DNA from: Sinorhizobium terangae
Lineage (GTDB): Bacteria; Pseudomonadota; Alphaproteobacteria; Rhizobiales; Rhizobiaceae
DNA length: 64,000 nucleotides
NCBI RefSeq assembly: GCF_029714365.1
Contig: NZ_CP121659.1
Location: 2,170,001 to 2,234,000, forward strand
Direction: 5' to 3'
A program made the translations under genes and the position numbers. This document shows positions 25,883-34,787 of the stretch, in pieces; position 1 is the stretch's first letter; every line of letters begins with the position of its first letter. The notes beneath the pieces were generated by a model. That model searched no databases. It was given only the letters and a program-made list of their open reading frames with translations, and was not told the origin of the DNA.

Positions 25883-26688
25883 CCGACGACTTCAACACTG
25901 TCTCCGAAGACGAGCTGCACGCCTATGTCGATGGCCAGTTGAGCCAGCCGGAGCGGGAGCGCATCGAGGCTTGGCTCGAAAGGCACCCGGCGCGCGCAGA
26001 GGAAGTGCGGCAATGGCAGGCGCAGGCCGCGGCGCTGAAATCGCACTTCGCCAGCTACGCCCGCAGTGACGACAGCGATCGGGTGCTCGTCGCCACGCGC
26101 CGGGCAGCGCCCAAGGTCGGGGCGATATCGAGTGGCATTGTTAGACGCGCCGCCGCCGGTCTGCTGATTTTTGCTGCGGGCGCGCTCACCGGCCTCTATA
26201 CACCCGCGATCGTGGCACCCGACAGGCCGCTTCAGATCGCTGAAGAGCGCGAAACACTGCCCCGGCAGGCACAGTCGGCGTTCCTCATCTATGCAAGCGA
26301 GGTGCGCCACCCGGTCGAGGTGGGCGCCGACGAGCAGGGGCATCTCGCCAACTGGCTCGGCAAGCGGCTCGACTATGCGCTGAGGATTCCCGATCTCTCC
26401 ACACTCGGCTTCTCGCTCGTCGGCGGGCGGCTCGTTCCGGTCAACGGCAAGGCAGGCGCCATGCTGATGTACGAGGACGGCACCGGCCAGCGGCTGACCG
26501 TCCTTCTCGGCCGCGACACCGAGAACCGCGAAACGAGCTTCCGCATTGCCAGCCAAAGCGGCGTCGAAACCTTCTACTGGATCGACAGCGGGATCGGCTA
26601 CGCCGTCACCGGCGAGGTGTCACGCGACCTTTTGCAGAAGGTCGCCCATGAATGCTACCGGCAGTTCGAGGGGTCATCAGAGTCGTAA
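25879..26688 (+). CDS. Transmembrane anti-sigma factor
   Basis: 269 residues. The cytoplasmic N-terminus has the anti-sigma zinc-less pattern SEDELHAYVDGQLSQPERERI (about 9-29). One membrane segment (AAAGLLIFAAGALTGLYTPAIV, about 92-113) is followed by a periplasmic domain of about 155 residues. It overlaps the sigma gene by ATGA, the usual sign of a sigma/anti-sigma pair. The fixed order with the secreted COG4315 gene suggests that the exported protein is part of the same response. Confidence 0.85.
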   Translation: MTDDFNTVSEDELHAYVDGQLSQPERERIEAWLERHPARAEEVRQWQAQAAALKSHFASYARSDDSDRVLVATRRAAPKVGAISSGIVRRAAAGLLIFAAGALTGLYTPAIVAPDRPLQIAEERETLPRQAQSAFLIYASEVRHPVEVGADEQGHLANWLGKRLDYALRIPDLSTLGFSLVGGRLVPVNGKAGAMLMYEDGTGQRLTVLLGRDTENRETSFRIASQSGVETFYWIDSGIGYAVTGEVSRDLLQKVAHECYRQFEGSSES

Positions 26689-26741
26689 AGAGAGGAGCAA
26701 GGGTGCGAGCAGAGCAACGCTTTACCGCACGCCCTGCCCGT

Positions 26742-27155
26742 TCACCTCAGCGGATCGTTCTCGATGATGATCGGCTTGCCGTGCGGCGTGGCTTCGGCCG
26801 CGCGCTGCCAGCTTCGGGTGAGCGCCTCGAGTTCACATCCGGAAGCGATGGAGCGCTCCGCTATCAGCCGGGAAAGTGCAGCCACCCAGCAATCGTAGTA
26901 ATCGCTCGCGTCGGCCTTGCGGCCGGGCTTGTGGAGTTCGGCCGAGAGCGCTTCCGCCCACTCGCCCCAGGAAAACACGCCCTGCTCATGCAGGCTGAGG
27001 GCCATGGCGAAAGCGGCCGCCTGCCAGGGTTCGGCAAAGACGGGATCGCCCTCTGTGGATTTCGGCAGTTCCGTCGAAGCGAGCAGTGGGGAAGTGAACG
27101 CCGGTTTACCCTCCGCACTCCCGTCCAATCGCGAAGAAGTCTTACACACGCTCAA
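26742..27155 (-). CDS. Nitrile hydratase accessory protein (beta-subunit-like activator)
   Basis: 137 residues. The core FAEPWQAAAFAMALSLHEQGVFSWGEWAEALSAEL resembles the N-terminal part of nitrile hydratase beta subunits and is the family pattern of the small activator (P14K/NhlE-like) that helps insert cobalt by subunit exchange. Start is probably TTG at 27155 with GGGAGAG upstream, overlapping the end of the beta gene by 14 bases. It is the last gene of the nitrile hydratase operon. The assignment rests on sequence pattern and context together. Confidence 0.85.
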   Translation of the reverse strand: MSVCKTSSRLDGSAEGKPAFTSPLLASTELPKSTEGDPVFAEPWQAAAFAMALSLHEQGVFSWGEWAEALSAELHKPGRKADASDYYDCWVAALSRLIAERSIASGCELEALTRSWQRAAEATPHGKPIIIENDPLR

Positions 27156-27801
27156 GATAGCTCTCCCAGGCGTCGATCGAGACCGTCAGCGTCGGATCCG
27201 CCGCCTCACCCCAGATCTCGCTGCCCTCGAACACGACCGTATAGACCCATTGCGGGTTCTCGCCCCAGCCGTGAGCATTGTCGTCCGGAAAGACGAAGCC
27301 ACCCTGCACGGCCTCTACAACGCCCGTTTTGGCGCGGGCATAGCGCGGCAGGCGCGTGTGGGTTTCGGGATTGAAATTCTTCGTGCGCACCCTCTCTCCG
27401 ACGACGAAACGCGGCGGCGGTGCGACCCGTCGGTCACAGGGACCGCCCCTGGCGAGCACGCCTGCCACCATCTCGGCCTTCAGCACCCGCTTTGGTTCCG
27501 TCCCCTTTTCCAACATACGGCCAGCGTCGAGTTCGGCCTGCGTGACAAAGCCATGGCGCTTGAGCAAGATCTCCAGCGCGCGGGTCCAGATCTCGTAATA
27601 GCTTGCCGACAGATAGGTCGCGGGGGGTAGACTTTCGCGCGCATGCCGGCTCTCGTCGATCGTCCATGCGCCGAAGGCGCCGCAGCAGAGCGTAACGCCG
27701 AGCGCCCGCTTCTCCCATTCCGCATGGAAATAGGGCTCGTCCTTTTCGGGCGCGATCGGCCCAAGACCATGCTGGCCGCCGAGGTCGTGCGGCCCGTTCA
27801 T
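27142..27801 (-). CDS. nthB: Nitrile hydratase beta subunit
   Basis: 219 residues from ATG 27801, with GGAGGTGG upstream. It begins [16 protein letters not shown], the classic beta-subunit opening, continues with [20 protein letters not shown] and ends with the SH3-like C-terminal domain ([42 protein letters not shown]). The heterodimer hydrates nitriles to amides. It overlaps the alpha gene by four bases. No amidase gene is seen downstream, so the amide would be handled elsewhere. Confidence 0.93.
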   Translation of the reverse strand: MNGPHDLGGQHGLGPIAPEKDEPYFHAEWEKRALGVTLCCGAFGAWTIDESRHARESLPPATYLSASYYEIWTRALEILLKRHGFVTQAELDAGRMLEKGTEPKRVLKAEMVAGVLARGGPCDRRVAPPPRFVVGERVRTKNFNPETHTRLPRYARAKTGVVEAVQGGFVFPDDNAHGWGENPQWVYTVVFEGSEIWGEAADPTLTVSIDAWESYLERV

Positions 27802-28439
27802 CGCACCACCTCCGGCGAAAGCGCGAGGCCGGTGCCGATCATCGAGTCCCGCGTCACCAAGTCGGCCAGTTGCTCCTCGTTGAAGCCTTCGGTTCCGTCC
27901 GGCCGTTCGGGCACGACGAGGTAGCGCAGTTCCGCCGTCGAATCCCAGACGCGAATCTTCTTCTCCGCCGGCAGTTCGAGCCCAAATTCGGACAGCACGC
28001 CGCGCGGATCGATGACCGCGCGCGAACGATAAGGCGGCGCCTTGTACCAGACAGGCGGCAGGCCCAGCACCGACCATGGATAGCAGGAGCAGAGCGTGCA
28101 GACGACGAGATTGTGCGTGTCGGCCGTGTTGAACACGGCGCGCATGTGCTCGCCTTGCCGTCCGGTAAAGCCGAGGCTCGCGATCGCCGCCGTTGCGTCG
28201 CGCTTCAGCCAGTCGGAAAACTCGGGGTTGCTCCAGGCCCTTGCGACAACGCGCGCACCGTTCCTCGGCCCCACCTTGGTCTCGTAGGTCTCGACGATCG
28301 CATCGATTGCCGCAGGGTCGATCAACCCCTTTTCCGTCAGCACCGTTTCCAGCGCCTTCACTCGCGCTTCGATGTCGGAGAAATGATTGTCGTGATGGTG
28401 ATCGTGCCCATGGCCTTCACCATGATGATGTTCTGACAT
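27798..28439 (-). CDS. nthA: Nitrile hydratase alpha subunit, cobalt type
   Basis: 213 residues. The metal-binding loop [11 protein letters not shown] gives Cys114, Cys117 and Cys119; Thr in CTLCSC is the mark of cobalt-type enzymes (iron types have Ser). Two of these cysteines are oxidised in known enzymes to form the active site. Unusual is the N-terminal His-rich tail, with nine His among the first 19 residues ([16 protein letters not shown]), which could bind metal. The ATG at 28439 follows GAGGAGCGG. It is first in the operon nthA-nthB-accessory. Confidence 0.94.
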   Translation of the reverse strand: MSEHHHGEGHGHDHHHDNHFSDIEARVKALETVLTEKGLIDPAAIDAIVETYETKVGPRNGARVVARAWSNPEFSDWLKRDATAAIASLGFTGRQGEHMRAVFNTADTHNLVVCTLCSCYPWSVLGLPPVWYKAPPYRSRAVIDPRGVLSEFGLELPAEKKIRVWDSTAELRYLVVPERPDGTEGFNEEQLADLVTRDSMIGTGLALSPEVVR

Positions 28440-28542
28440 TCCGCCGCTCCTCTGCCGGAAACGCCGTTCTTTTTAGTGCATTAGCACAAGAACCGGAATC
28501 GATTTCTGAACCGATTGACACCGAAAGTTGTCACGATGGAAC

Positions 28543-29091
28543 TCACTCGATGGGAACCTTGCCGAGGAATTCATGATCGAGCAAGCCCATCATCACATCG
28601 TCGTGCCACGCCCCGTTGACGAGGGCGGCCTCGCGCTCTCTCCCTTCGACAACAAAGCCGGACTTTTCATACGCCCTGATCGCCCGTTCGTTGTAGCTGA
28701 GCACACGTATTCCAATTCGATGAAGCCCCATCGGACCAAAGGCATGCCTCAGAAGAAGGCCGATTGCCTCGCTGCCAAACCCACGCCCAAGCAAGGCGCT
28801 GTCGTATATTCCGATTGCCATCGAGGCGCGCCGATCATGCTGGTCGACGCGGTCCAGCCTGATCTCACCAGCGCACCTCCCCTGAATTTCAATGATCCAG
28901 GCATGTGGGTGCTCACCCAAGTTCCGGACCCAGGCGGCCGCCTTGTCTCTCGTTATCGGCCGCACGTCTTCTCTGCTGACCCCGAACATTTCGGCGATCT
29001 TCGGATCGCTCCCTAAAAGAAGGCGAGCCTCGATATCCGCGTCACAAGGGGGCCGGAGCGTGATGCTCGGTCCTTCGAGAATGGGTGGCAC
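28543..29091 (-). CDS. GNAT-family N-acetyltransferase, RimJ/RimL type
   Basis: 182 residues. It has the RimJ/RimL layout: TLRPPCDADIEARL at the N-terminus, the acetyl-CoA loop region ALLGRGFGSEAIGLLLRHAF (about 97-116) and the C-terminal HRIGIRVLSYNERAIRAYEKSGFVVEG. Start is GTG at 29091 with GAGGAG upstream. Substrate unknown. It stands between the nitrile hydratase operon and the divergent SDR gene and does not obviously belong to either. Confidence 0.85.
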   Translation of the reverse strand: MPPILEGPSITLRPPCDADIEARLLLGSDPKIAEMFGVSREDVRPITRDKAAAWVRNLGEHPHAWIIEIQGRCAGEIRLDRVDQHDRRASMAIGIYDSALLGRGFGSEAIGLLLRHAFGPMGLHRIGIRVLSYNERAIRAYEKSGFVVEGREREAALVNGAWHDDVMMGLLDHEFLGKVPIE

Positions 29092-29229
29092 CGCTCATCT
29101 CCTCATTCGCTGCTTTCCGACTGGCATGGCTCAGAAGAGCGGCAAGCACAAGCTCCGCTTGACATGGACGCTAGCGGCGAGGTTGCAAGCGGTACTTTCG
29201 CGCCTACCGGTTTCAGCTAAGGTCGTGCC

Positions 29230-30513
29230 ATGAACGTCCTGATTCTCGGCGCAACCGGCTTCATCGGCTCCGCGATCGCAAGAAAACTCGTTGACGACGG
29301 CCACCAGGTCACCGGGCTTGGCCGCGACCCTTCGCGCGCCGCGGTGAAGATGCCTGTCTTTCGCTGGATCAGAGCCGACCTTGCCGGCATGACGGCGAGT
29401 GGGAATTGGCGAGACGCACTGGAGGGCCAGGATGTGGTCGTCAATTGTGCCGGCGCCCTGCAGGACGGCCTTTCGGACGACCTCGTCGCCACCCAGGAGG
29501 ACGCGATGTTGGCGCTCTACGAGGCCGCACGCGACAGCGGACTGCGGCTTGTCGTGCAGGTATCGGCAGAAACCGAGGGCGCCGCCAGCGATCTCGCCTT
29601 TCTGGCGACCAAGCGCAGGGCGGACGCGGCGCTCGCATCGAGCGGGCTACCCTTTGTCATCCTGCGTCCGGCGCTGGTCATCGGCCGCAACGCCCATGGT
29701 GGCTCCGCGCTGCTGAGAGCCCTTGCCGCCCTCCCCTTTGCGATCCCGCTCGTCCATGCCGAAAATTCGGTAGCAACAGTCGCGCTCGACGATGTCGCAA
29801 ACACCGCCAGCGACGCTGTCAACGGCGACCTGCCGGCCGGCTCCGATCTTGCGCTCGGCAGCGGCGAAGGCCTGACGTTGAAGGATCTCGTTGTCATTCA
29901 TCGCCGCTGGCTCGGCCTCCCGCCCGCTCCGGTAATTGTCCTGCCGCCCGTCTTGGCGCGACCGGTTACCTGGCTCGCGGATGCGGCCGGCATGCTCGGC
30001 TGGCGCTCACCACTGCGCTCCACCGCGATGACGACCATGTCCGGCGGCATCGCGAGCAGGCCATCGTCGGATTTCAAGCCGGGACTGTCGTCCGCCGCTG
30101 AAATGCTGGCCGCCGCCCCGTCAGGCATCCAGGATCTCTGGTTTGCCAGGCTCTACCTGTTGAAGCCGCTGATTATCGTAGCCCTCTCGCTTTTCTGGCT
30201 CATCTCCGGCCTCGTGCCGTTTTTCGCCTTCGGTGCGGCGAGCATTCATTTCGCGGCCTTCCTGCCGGCGCCGCTTGCAAGCGCGGCGACGATCGCGACC
30301 TCTTTTGCCGATATCGCGCTCGGGCTTGCGGTTCTCGTCCGGCCCTCGGCAAAGCGGGCGCTCCTCGGCATGCTTTTGTTGACGCTTGCCTACCTGCTTG
30401 CGGCAACGCTTGCCGAACCTGCACTCTGGCTCGATCCGCTCGGCCCGCTGGTCAAGGTTCCACCGTCGATCCTGCTGACGCTCGCCGCGCTTGCCATACT
30501 GGACGAACGCTGA
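29230..30513 (+). CDS. NAD(P)-binding SDR/epimerase domain fused to a DoxX-like membrane domain
   Basis: 427 residues. The N-terminal Rossmann domain has GATGFIGS (7-14) and the atypical SDR pattern without a clear YxxxK catalytic pair; residues 1-270 resemble NmrA/complex-I-type epimerases. The last 130 residues carry four hydrophobic segments like a DoxX domain. Fusions of this kind are common in rhizobia. The stop overlaps the ATG of the DUF2269 gene (TGATG), so both are cotranscribed. The reaction is unknown. Confidence 0.8.
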   Translation: MNVLILGATGFIGSAIARKLVDDGHQVTGLGRDPSRAAVKMPVFRWIRADLAGMTASGNWRDALEGQDVVVNCAGALQDGLSDDLVATQEDAMLALYEAARDSGLRLVVQVSAETEGAASDLAFLATKRRADAALASSGLPFVILRPALVIGRNAHGGSALLRALAALPFAIPLVHAENSVATVALDDVANTASDAVNGDLPAGSDLALGSGEGLTLKDLVVIHRRWLGLPPAPVIVLPPVLARPVTWLADAAGMLGWRSPLRSTAMTTMSGGIASRPSSDFKPGLSSAAEMLAAAPSGIQDLWFARLYLLKPLIIVALSLFWLISGLVPFFAFGAASIHFAAFLPAPLASAATIATSFADIALGLAVLVRPSAKRALLGMLLLTLAYLLAATLAEPALWLDPLGPLVKVPPSILLTLAALAILDER

Positions 30514-30985
30514 TGATCCTTGAAGATCTGCTGAGACTTCTGCACGTGCTCGGTGCCACCGTGCTACTCGGCACTGGCGCCGGCATCGCCTTTTTCATGG
30601 TCATGGCCCAACGCAGCCGCGATCCGCGCATCATCGCTCATGTCGCCGGGACTGTGGTCATCGCCGATACGGTCTTCACCGCGACCGCGGTCGTGCTGCA
30701 GCCGCTGACCGGCTGGCGCGCGCGATCGGCTGGCCGCTTAGCGAGGGCTGGATCGTACTGTCGCTGGCACTCTATGTCCTGGCCGGCCTCTTCTGGCTGC
30801 CGGTGGTCTGGATCCAGATTCGACTGCGGGACCTGGCGAAGCAGGCCGTCGCAGCAAAGGCGCCCCTGCCGCCGGCCTTCGATAGGCTCTATCGCATCTG
30901 GTTCGCCTGCGGGTTTCCCGCCTTTGCTTCGGTGATTGCGATTTTCTGGCTGATGCTGACGAAGCCCGACATCACCCTATTTTAG
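30513..30985 (+). pseudogene. DUF2269 membrane protein, frameshifted in the middle
   Basis: The first 67 codons (LRLLHVLGATVLLGTGAGIA, FFMVMAQRSRDPRIIAHVAG, VVLQPLTGW) are DUF2269. The continuation AIGWPLSEGWIVLSLALYVL and GLFWLPVVWIQIRLRDLA up to 30985 is in another frame. A four-base deletion of a CTGG tandem unit near 30712-30717 (or a one-base loss) explains the shift: restoring it gives GWLARAIGWP. The intact protein would have about 158 residues and four membrane segments. Either the gene is broken in this strain or the read has an error. Confidence 0.75.
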
Positions 30986-31570
30986 CATCGGCCAGAGGCT
31001 GACGACGAGCAGCGCCGCCATGGTGATATTGAACCATTTGAGCCGCGACGGCTCCGAAAGCCATTGCCGCAGTGCCGAGCCGAAGCCAGCCCAGGTCGAA
31101 ACGCTCGGCACATTGACGAGCGCGAAGACGAGACCGACGAAGAGCACACTGACGAGATAGCTGTCGCCGCTCGTGTACGTGGCCATGGCCGAGACCGCCA
31201 TCACCCAGGCCTTGGGGTTGACCCATTGGAAGGCGGCCGCCTGCAGGAAGGTCATCGGCCGCGCACTCGCCATGCCCTCGCCAAGCGATCGCGACGAGCC
31301 GATCTTCCAGGCGATCCAGACGAGATAGGCGCCGCCGGCAAATTTCAGCGTGGTGTAGACGAGCGGTACCGAGTGGAGCAGCGCGCCGAGGCCGAGGCCG
31401 ACTGCCAGCAAAAGCACGAAGAAGCCTACACCGATGCCGAGCATGTGCGGAATGGTGCGCGCGAAGCCGAAGTTCACGCCTGAGGCAAACAGCATCATGT
31501 TGTTCGGCCCCGGCGTGATCGACGTCGTGAAGGCAAACAGGAACAGCGCGAGCAGCGTATCCAGTTGCAT
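30977..31570 (-). CDS. LysE-family amino-acid exporter
   Basis: 197 residues from ATG 31570, directly behind GGAGGAAATTC. LysE/RhtB features are TTSITPGPNNMMLFASGVNFG near the N-terminus, GIGVGFFVLLLAVGLGLGAL, AYLVWIAWKIG and FQWVNPKAWVMAVSAMATY, with six membrane segments. It exports amino acids or related metabolites; the substrate cannot be read off. The 3' end overlaps that of the DUF2269 gene by nine bases, convergently. Confidence 0.9.
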   Translation of the reverse strand: MQLDTLLALFLFAFTTSITPGPNNMMLFASGVNFGFARTIPHMLGIGVGFFVLLLAVGLGLGALLHSVPLVYTTLKFAGGAYLVWIAWKIGSSRSLGEGMASARPMTFLQAAAFQWVNPKAWVMAVSAMATYTSGDSYLVSVLFVGLVFALVNVPSVSTWAGFGSALRQWLSEPSRLKWFNITMAALLVVSLWPMLK

Positions 31571-32075
31571 GAATTTCCTCCAGCAGCGCGGCACCGCCGT
31601 GGCGACGCGCCACATCCATCTGATTTATCTTGGCAATCCGTCAGAACCGGAATCGGTTCTAGATAATTTAGGTCAGCCTACCTGCCGTAAATGCGATGAC
31701 CAGCCAATTCTTGTCATGGTTACAAAACGGGATTTGGTGGGCGTCTTCGGACGGATGATCCGGCTTTTCGCCGTTTCCTTGTTCCCACAGCGCGGCGCGT
31801 CGGACGCCGCGGTCACAAGAATCCTGCCAGCCCAAGTGCTTGGGCTGAAAAGACTCTTCCGCGCCGCGGACATGGGCCGCTGCTGGATTCCCTGTGACAA
31901 ACACAGGGATGACGGCGAAGAAAACTATGCTGCTGTCGTCTACGATGACCGGACGCGCAAACGTCGCTGTAGCACTTTGAACTGCTGCATGATTTCGTCC
32001 TTAGATCGATTCCGATTTAAGGGATCATGCAGTAACGCGTGGAAATTGGACGCGCGCACGACATGGAACGCTTGG
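31571..32075. other. Non-coding gap with repeats
   Basis: 505 bases without a convincing gene. It contains a 7-bp palindrome CCCTGTG...CACAGGG at 31890-31908 and a copy of the dispersed repeat at 31968-32032. Short open frames on the minus strand around 31670-31900 lie across this repeat material and look spurious. Confidence 0.6.
31968..32032. repeat. Dispersed palindromic intergenic repeat, copy B
   Basis: TGTAGCACTTTGAACTGCTGC followed by a CCTTAGATCGATTCCGATTTAAGG-type inverted repeat and a closing CATGCAG that pairs with CTGCATG. Same family as 12643-12742 and 55504-55602; this copy is the most symmetrical. It lies 44 bases upstream of the methyltransferase gene. Confidence 0.7.
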
Positions 32076-32804
32076 ATGGCACAAAATATCTACGACAAAC
32101 CCGAATTCTTCGCGGGCTACGGACAGCTCCCGCGATCCGTACACGGGCTCGATGGCGCCCCCGAATGGCCGGCGATCCGGGCCGTGTTGCCGGACCTCAA
32201 GGGCCTGCGTGTGGTCGACCTCGGCTGCGGGTTCGGCTGGTTCGCACGCTGGGCGCGGGAAAACGGCGCCGCGCAGGTAATCGGCTTCGACCTTTCCGAA
32301 AACATGATCGCTCGGGCGAGGAAGGATACGAGCGACCCGGCGATCGAATACCGCATCGCCGATCTCGAGCTCCTGGCCTTGCCGGAGGCGAGCTTCGATT
32401 TCGCCTATAGCTCGCTCGCCTTCCACTACATCGAGGACTTCGACCGGATGGTGCGGACGATCCACGCGGGTCTCGTTCCCGGCTCGCGTTTCGTCTTCAC
32501 GATCGAGCATCCGATCTTCATGGCACCGACGAACCCCGGCTGGTTGACGGACGCCGAAGGCCGCCGCGTCTGGCCGCTCGACCGTTACTCGGCCGAGGGG
32601 AAACGCGTCACCGACTGGCTCGCCAAGGGTGTCGTCAAATATCACCGCACGATCGGCACTACGGTTAACGCCCTCGTCAAGGCCGGCTTCTCGATCCGCC
32701 ATGTCGAGGAGTGGAGCCCGAAAGCCGAACAGATCGCCGCTACGCCCGATCTCGCGGAAGAAGTCGACCGGCCAATGATGCTTCTCATCGCCGCCCAGCG
32801 TTAG
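32076..32804 (+). CDS. Class I SAM-dependent methyltransferase
   Basis: 242 residues from ATG 32076. SAM motif I is VVDLGCGFGWFARWA (46-60), the acidic motif II lies in VIGFDLSENMIARARK, and a motif IV region ASFDFAYSSLAFHYIED follows (Methyltransf_11 type). The C-terminal region (HPIFMAPTNPGW, KYHRTIGTTVNALVKAGFSI) is typical of small-molecule methyltransferases related to Tam/BioC. The substrate is unknown. The ribosome site is weak. It stands alone after a repeat. Confidence 0.85.
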   Translation: MAQNIYDKPEFFAGYGQLPRSVHGLDGAPEWPAIRAVLPDLKGLRVVDLGCGFGWFARWARENGAAQVIGFDLSENMIARARKDTSDPAIEYRIADLELLALPEASFDFAYSSLAFHYIEDFDRMVRTIHAGLVPGSRFVFTIEHPIFMAPTNPGWLTDAEGRRVWPLDRYSAEGKRVTDWLAKGVVKYHRTIGTTVNALVKAGFSIRHVEEWSPKAEQIAATPDLAEEVDRPMMLLIAAQR

Positions 32805-32831
32805 GCAACGAGTATCCGGAAAGCGGATTAT

Positions 32832-33062
32832 CTATTTCCGCTTTTGGGCCTTTCGCTTCTCTTTCGGCACAGGGGCAGGATTTGCCGCCTCCTCGGCGGC
32901 TTCCTTTTCCAGCCGCAATTGCCGGAGACGGGCCGTCTTCTTCTCGCGAGCGACCTTCTCCTGTTCCATAATGGCGCGCGAGGCGATCGTCGCCTGGTCA
33001 GCGCGGTCGGACGGAGTTTTCTTGCCCTGCTTGAAGACGCTGTTGGCCTGACTTTCCTTCAT
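32832..33062 (-). CDS. Small basic coiled-coil protein, conserved-looking hypothetical
   Basis: 76 residues from ATG 33062, behind GGAG. Highly charged and helical (ASRAIMEQEKVAREKKTARL, then RLEKEAAEEA, ending PVPKEKRKAQKRK), with no hydrophobic segment. Similar short Lys/Glu-rich proteins are common in rhizobia; function unknown. It lies downstream of cspA but a terminator separates them, so it probably has its own promoter. Confidence 0.65.
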   Translation of the reverse strand: MKESQANSVFKQGKKTPSDRADQATIASRAIMEQEKVAREKKTARLRQLRLEKEAAEEAANPAPVPKEKRKAQKRK

Positions 33063-33087
33063 CAATTTACTCCTTACTGACGGCAAC

Positions 33088-33113
33088 AAAAAAAGGCCGG
33101 GCGAACCCGACCT
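33088..33113 (-). terminator. Rho-independent terminator of cspA
   Basis: On the minus strand AGGTCGGG-TTCG-CCCGGCCT is followed by TTTTTTT: an eight-bp stem with one mismatch, a stable UUCG loop and a T-run. It lies about 105 bases past the cspA stop. Confidence 0.88.
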
Positions 33114-33217
33114 TCCCTCATCATCTCAACCTGCCAGTGCCAGTACATCCGTGGTCAAAGGCCGGGAGATGATAATCTCGTCTAATGCGATCATGGAGCA
33201 CAATCGCGTGCGCAAAC

Positions 33218-33427
33218 TCAAAGGGCGCGCAGGTTTTCCGCCGACGTCTTGCCCGTGCGGCGATCCTGAGCGAGTTCGAAGCTCACCTTCTGGCCGTCCT
33301 TGAGAGTGGACAGGCCGGCGCGCTCAACGGCCGAGATATGCACGAACACGTCAGAGGCTCCATCATCCGGCTGAATAAACCCGAAGCCCTTGGTGCTATT
33401 GAACCACTTTACTGTTCCGGAAGCCAC
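33218..33427 (-). CDS. cspA: Cold-shock-type RNA chaperone CspA
   Basis: 69 residues, a single cold-shock domain with RNP1 [10 protein letters not shown] (13-22) and RNP2 DVFVHISAV (26-34), preceded by [10 protein letters not shown]. It binds single-stranded RNA/DNA and melts RNA structure. The upstream region is AT-rich and long, as expected for a structured cold-shock leader, but I cannot confirm a cold box. Rhizobia have several paralogues, so the gene number is not certain. Confidence 0.92.
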   Translation of the reverse strand: MASGTVKWFNSTKGFGFIQPDDGASDVFVHISAVERAGLSTLKDGQKVSFELAQDRRTGKTSAENLRAL

Positions 33428-33776
33428 GTCAGCATCCTTTCAATCGCTCATGGAAAAACAACATCGCGTTTCCGCGATGTATTGAAACCGATTTTGTCAG
33501 GATCTTCGTGACGATACGCCAAGGCGCAGAAACAAATATCGTCGATCAATATCGATTACAACTATGTAGGTTACAATTGTGTCCCTTGCAAGGCCGCGAT
33601 TTATTTTTATTTCTCGACGAGTTAGCGGCGCCGCGCCGATATTGTCATCTTACCGCAACGGGAGGATGCAGCGACACGAACGCACTTTCCGCCACGATAG
33701 CAGCGCTTGTCCTGATGGACTTTCTCGCATCGGATCTTAAACTTGAAGTGTCGAGCCAACCTCAGGACGATTTCCG
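33428..33776. other. Divergent regulatory region between cspA and the aldo/keto reductase
   Basis: 349 bases without a gene. The part 33530-33610 is AT-rich, with repeated TTACAA (in CGATTACAACT and GGTTACAATTG) and two ATATCG motifs, probably promoter and leader sequence for cspA on one side and the reductase on the other. Confidence 0.5.
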
Positions 33777-34622
33777 ATGCACGATCCAATCCCGACCACC
33801 ACCTTTCCCGACGGCCGCACGGTTCCAGTACTTGGCCAAGGCACCTGGCGCATGGGCGAGAACCGCGCAAGGGCGGCGGAGGAAATCCGTAGCCTGCAAA
33901 TCGGGCTCGACCTCGGCATGACGCTGATCGACACGGCGGAAATGTACGGAGATGGCGGCGCGGAGCGCATAGTCGGCGAGGCGATCAGGGGCCGTCGCGA
34001 CGAGGTTTTTATCGTCAGCAAGGTGCTGCCCTCCAATGCCAGCCGTTCCGGCACCGTTGCCGCTTGTGAACGCAGCCTCAAATGTCTCGGTACCGACCGG
34101 ATCGATCTCTATCTTCTGCATTGGCGCGGCGTATACCCGCTCGCCGAAACCGTCGCCGCCTTCGAGACGCTGAAGAAGGCTGGCAAGATCGCCGCCTGGG
34201 GCGTTTCGAATTTCGACGTCGACGATATGGAGGAGCTGGAAGCGGTCCCGGACGGCAGCAATGTCGCCGCCAACCAGGTGCTCTACAACCTCGCCCGCCG
34301 CGGCATCGAATACGACCTCCTGCCCTGGTGCCGCGACCGCGGTGTACCGGTCATGGCCTATTCGCCGCTCGACGAGGGCCGGCTGCTTCACAACACCGAC
34401 CTGATCCACATCGCCAAGGCGCACCAGGCGACGCCAGCGCAGGTGGCGCTCGCCTTCCTGAAGAGCCGCCCGGGCGTCATCTCGATCCCGAAGACCGGAT
34501 CGGCCGAACGCGCGCACGAAAACCGCGACGCGATGGACATTCACTTCACGGCCGAGAACGTCGCCGAATTGGACCGGCTTTTTCCGCCGCCAAGGAGGAA
34601 GATGCGGTTGGAGGTTATTTGA
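33777..34622 (+). CDS. Aldo/keto reductase
   Basis: 281 residues. The AKR catalytic tetrad is present: Asp52 (LIDTAEMYG), Tyr57, Lys82 (VSKVLP) and His115 (LYLLHWRG). The NADPH-binding C-terminal motif [20 protein letters not shown] is also present. It reduces carbonyls with NADPH; the closest type is the YeaE/YvgN-like group. The substrate is unknown. A RIME element follows the gene. Confidence 0.92.
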   Translation: MHDPIPTTTFPDGRTVPVLGQGTWRMGENRARAAEEIRSLQIGLDLGMTLIDTAEMYGDGGAERIVGEAIRGRRDEVFIVSKVLPSNASRSGTVAACERSLKCLGTDRIDLYLLHWRGVYPLAETVAAFETLKKAGKIAAWGVSNFDVDDMEELEAVPDGSNVAANQVLYNLARRGIEYDLLPWCRDRGVPVMAYSPLDEGRLLHNTDLIHIAKAHQATPAQVALAFLKSRPGVISIPKTGSAERAHENRDAMDIHFTAENVAELDRLFPPPRRKMRLEVI

Positions 34623-34648
34623 TTCTGGTGATTGACGAGCCGAAATGG

Positions 34649-34758
34649 CCCCTCATCCCGCCTGCCGCGACCTTCTCCCCGCTTGCGGGGAGAAGGGATA
34701 TGCCGCGCCGCCCCAAGTCCCCTCTCCCCGCCTGCGGCGAGAGGGTTAGGGTGAGGGG
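34649..34758. repeat. RIME-like rhizobial intergenic mosaic element, copy 2
   Basis: Begins CCCCTCATCCCGCCTGCCGC and ends GGTTAGGGTGAGGGG. It contains TTCTCCCCGCTTGCGGGGAG and CTCTCCCCGCCTGCGGCGAG, two large hairpins joined by GATATGCCGC, which is also found in copy 1. It separates the reductase from the convergent ilvH. Confidence 0.85.
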
Positions 34759-34787
34759 CAATTGCCATCGCAACGCAGCGTTACGCC

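Noticed and set aside
31668..31904. Short minus-strand frames in the gap before the methyltransferase
   Set aside because: They lie across a palindromic repeat and have no ribosome site or family resemblance.
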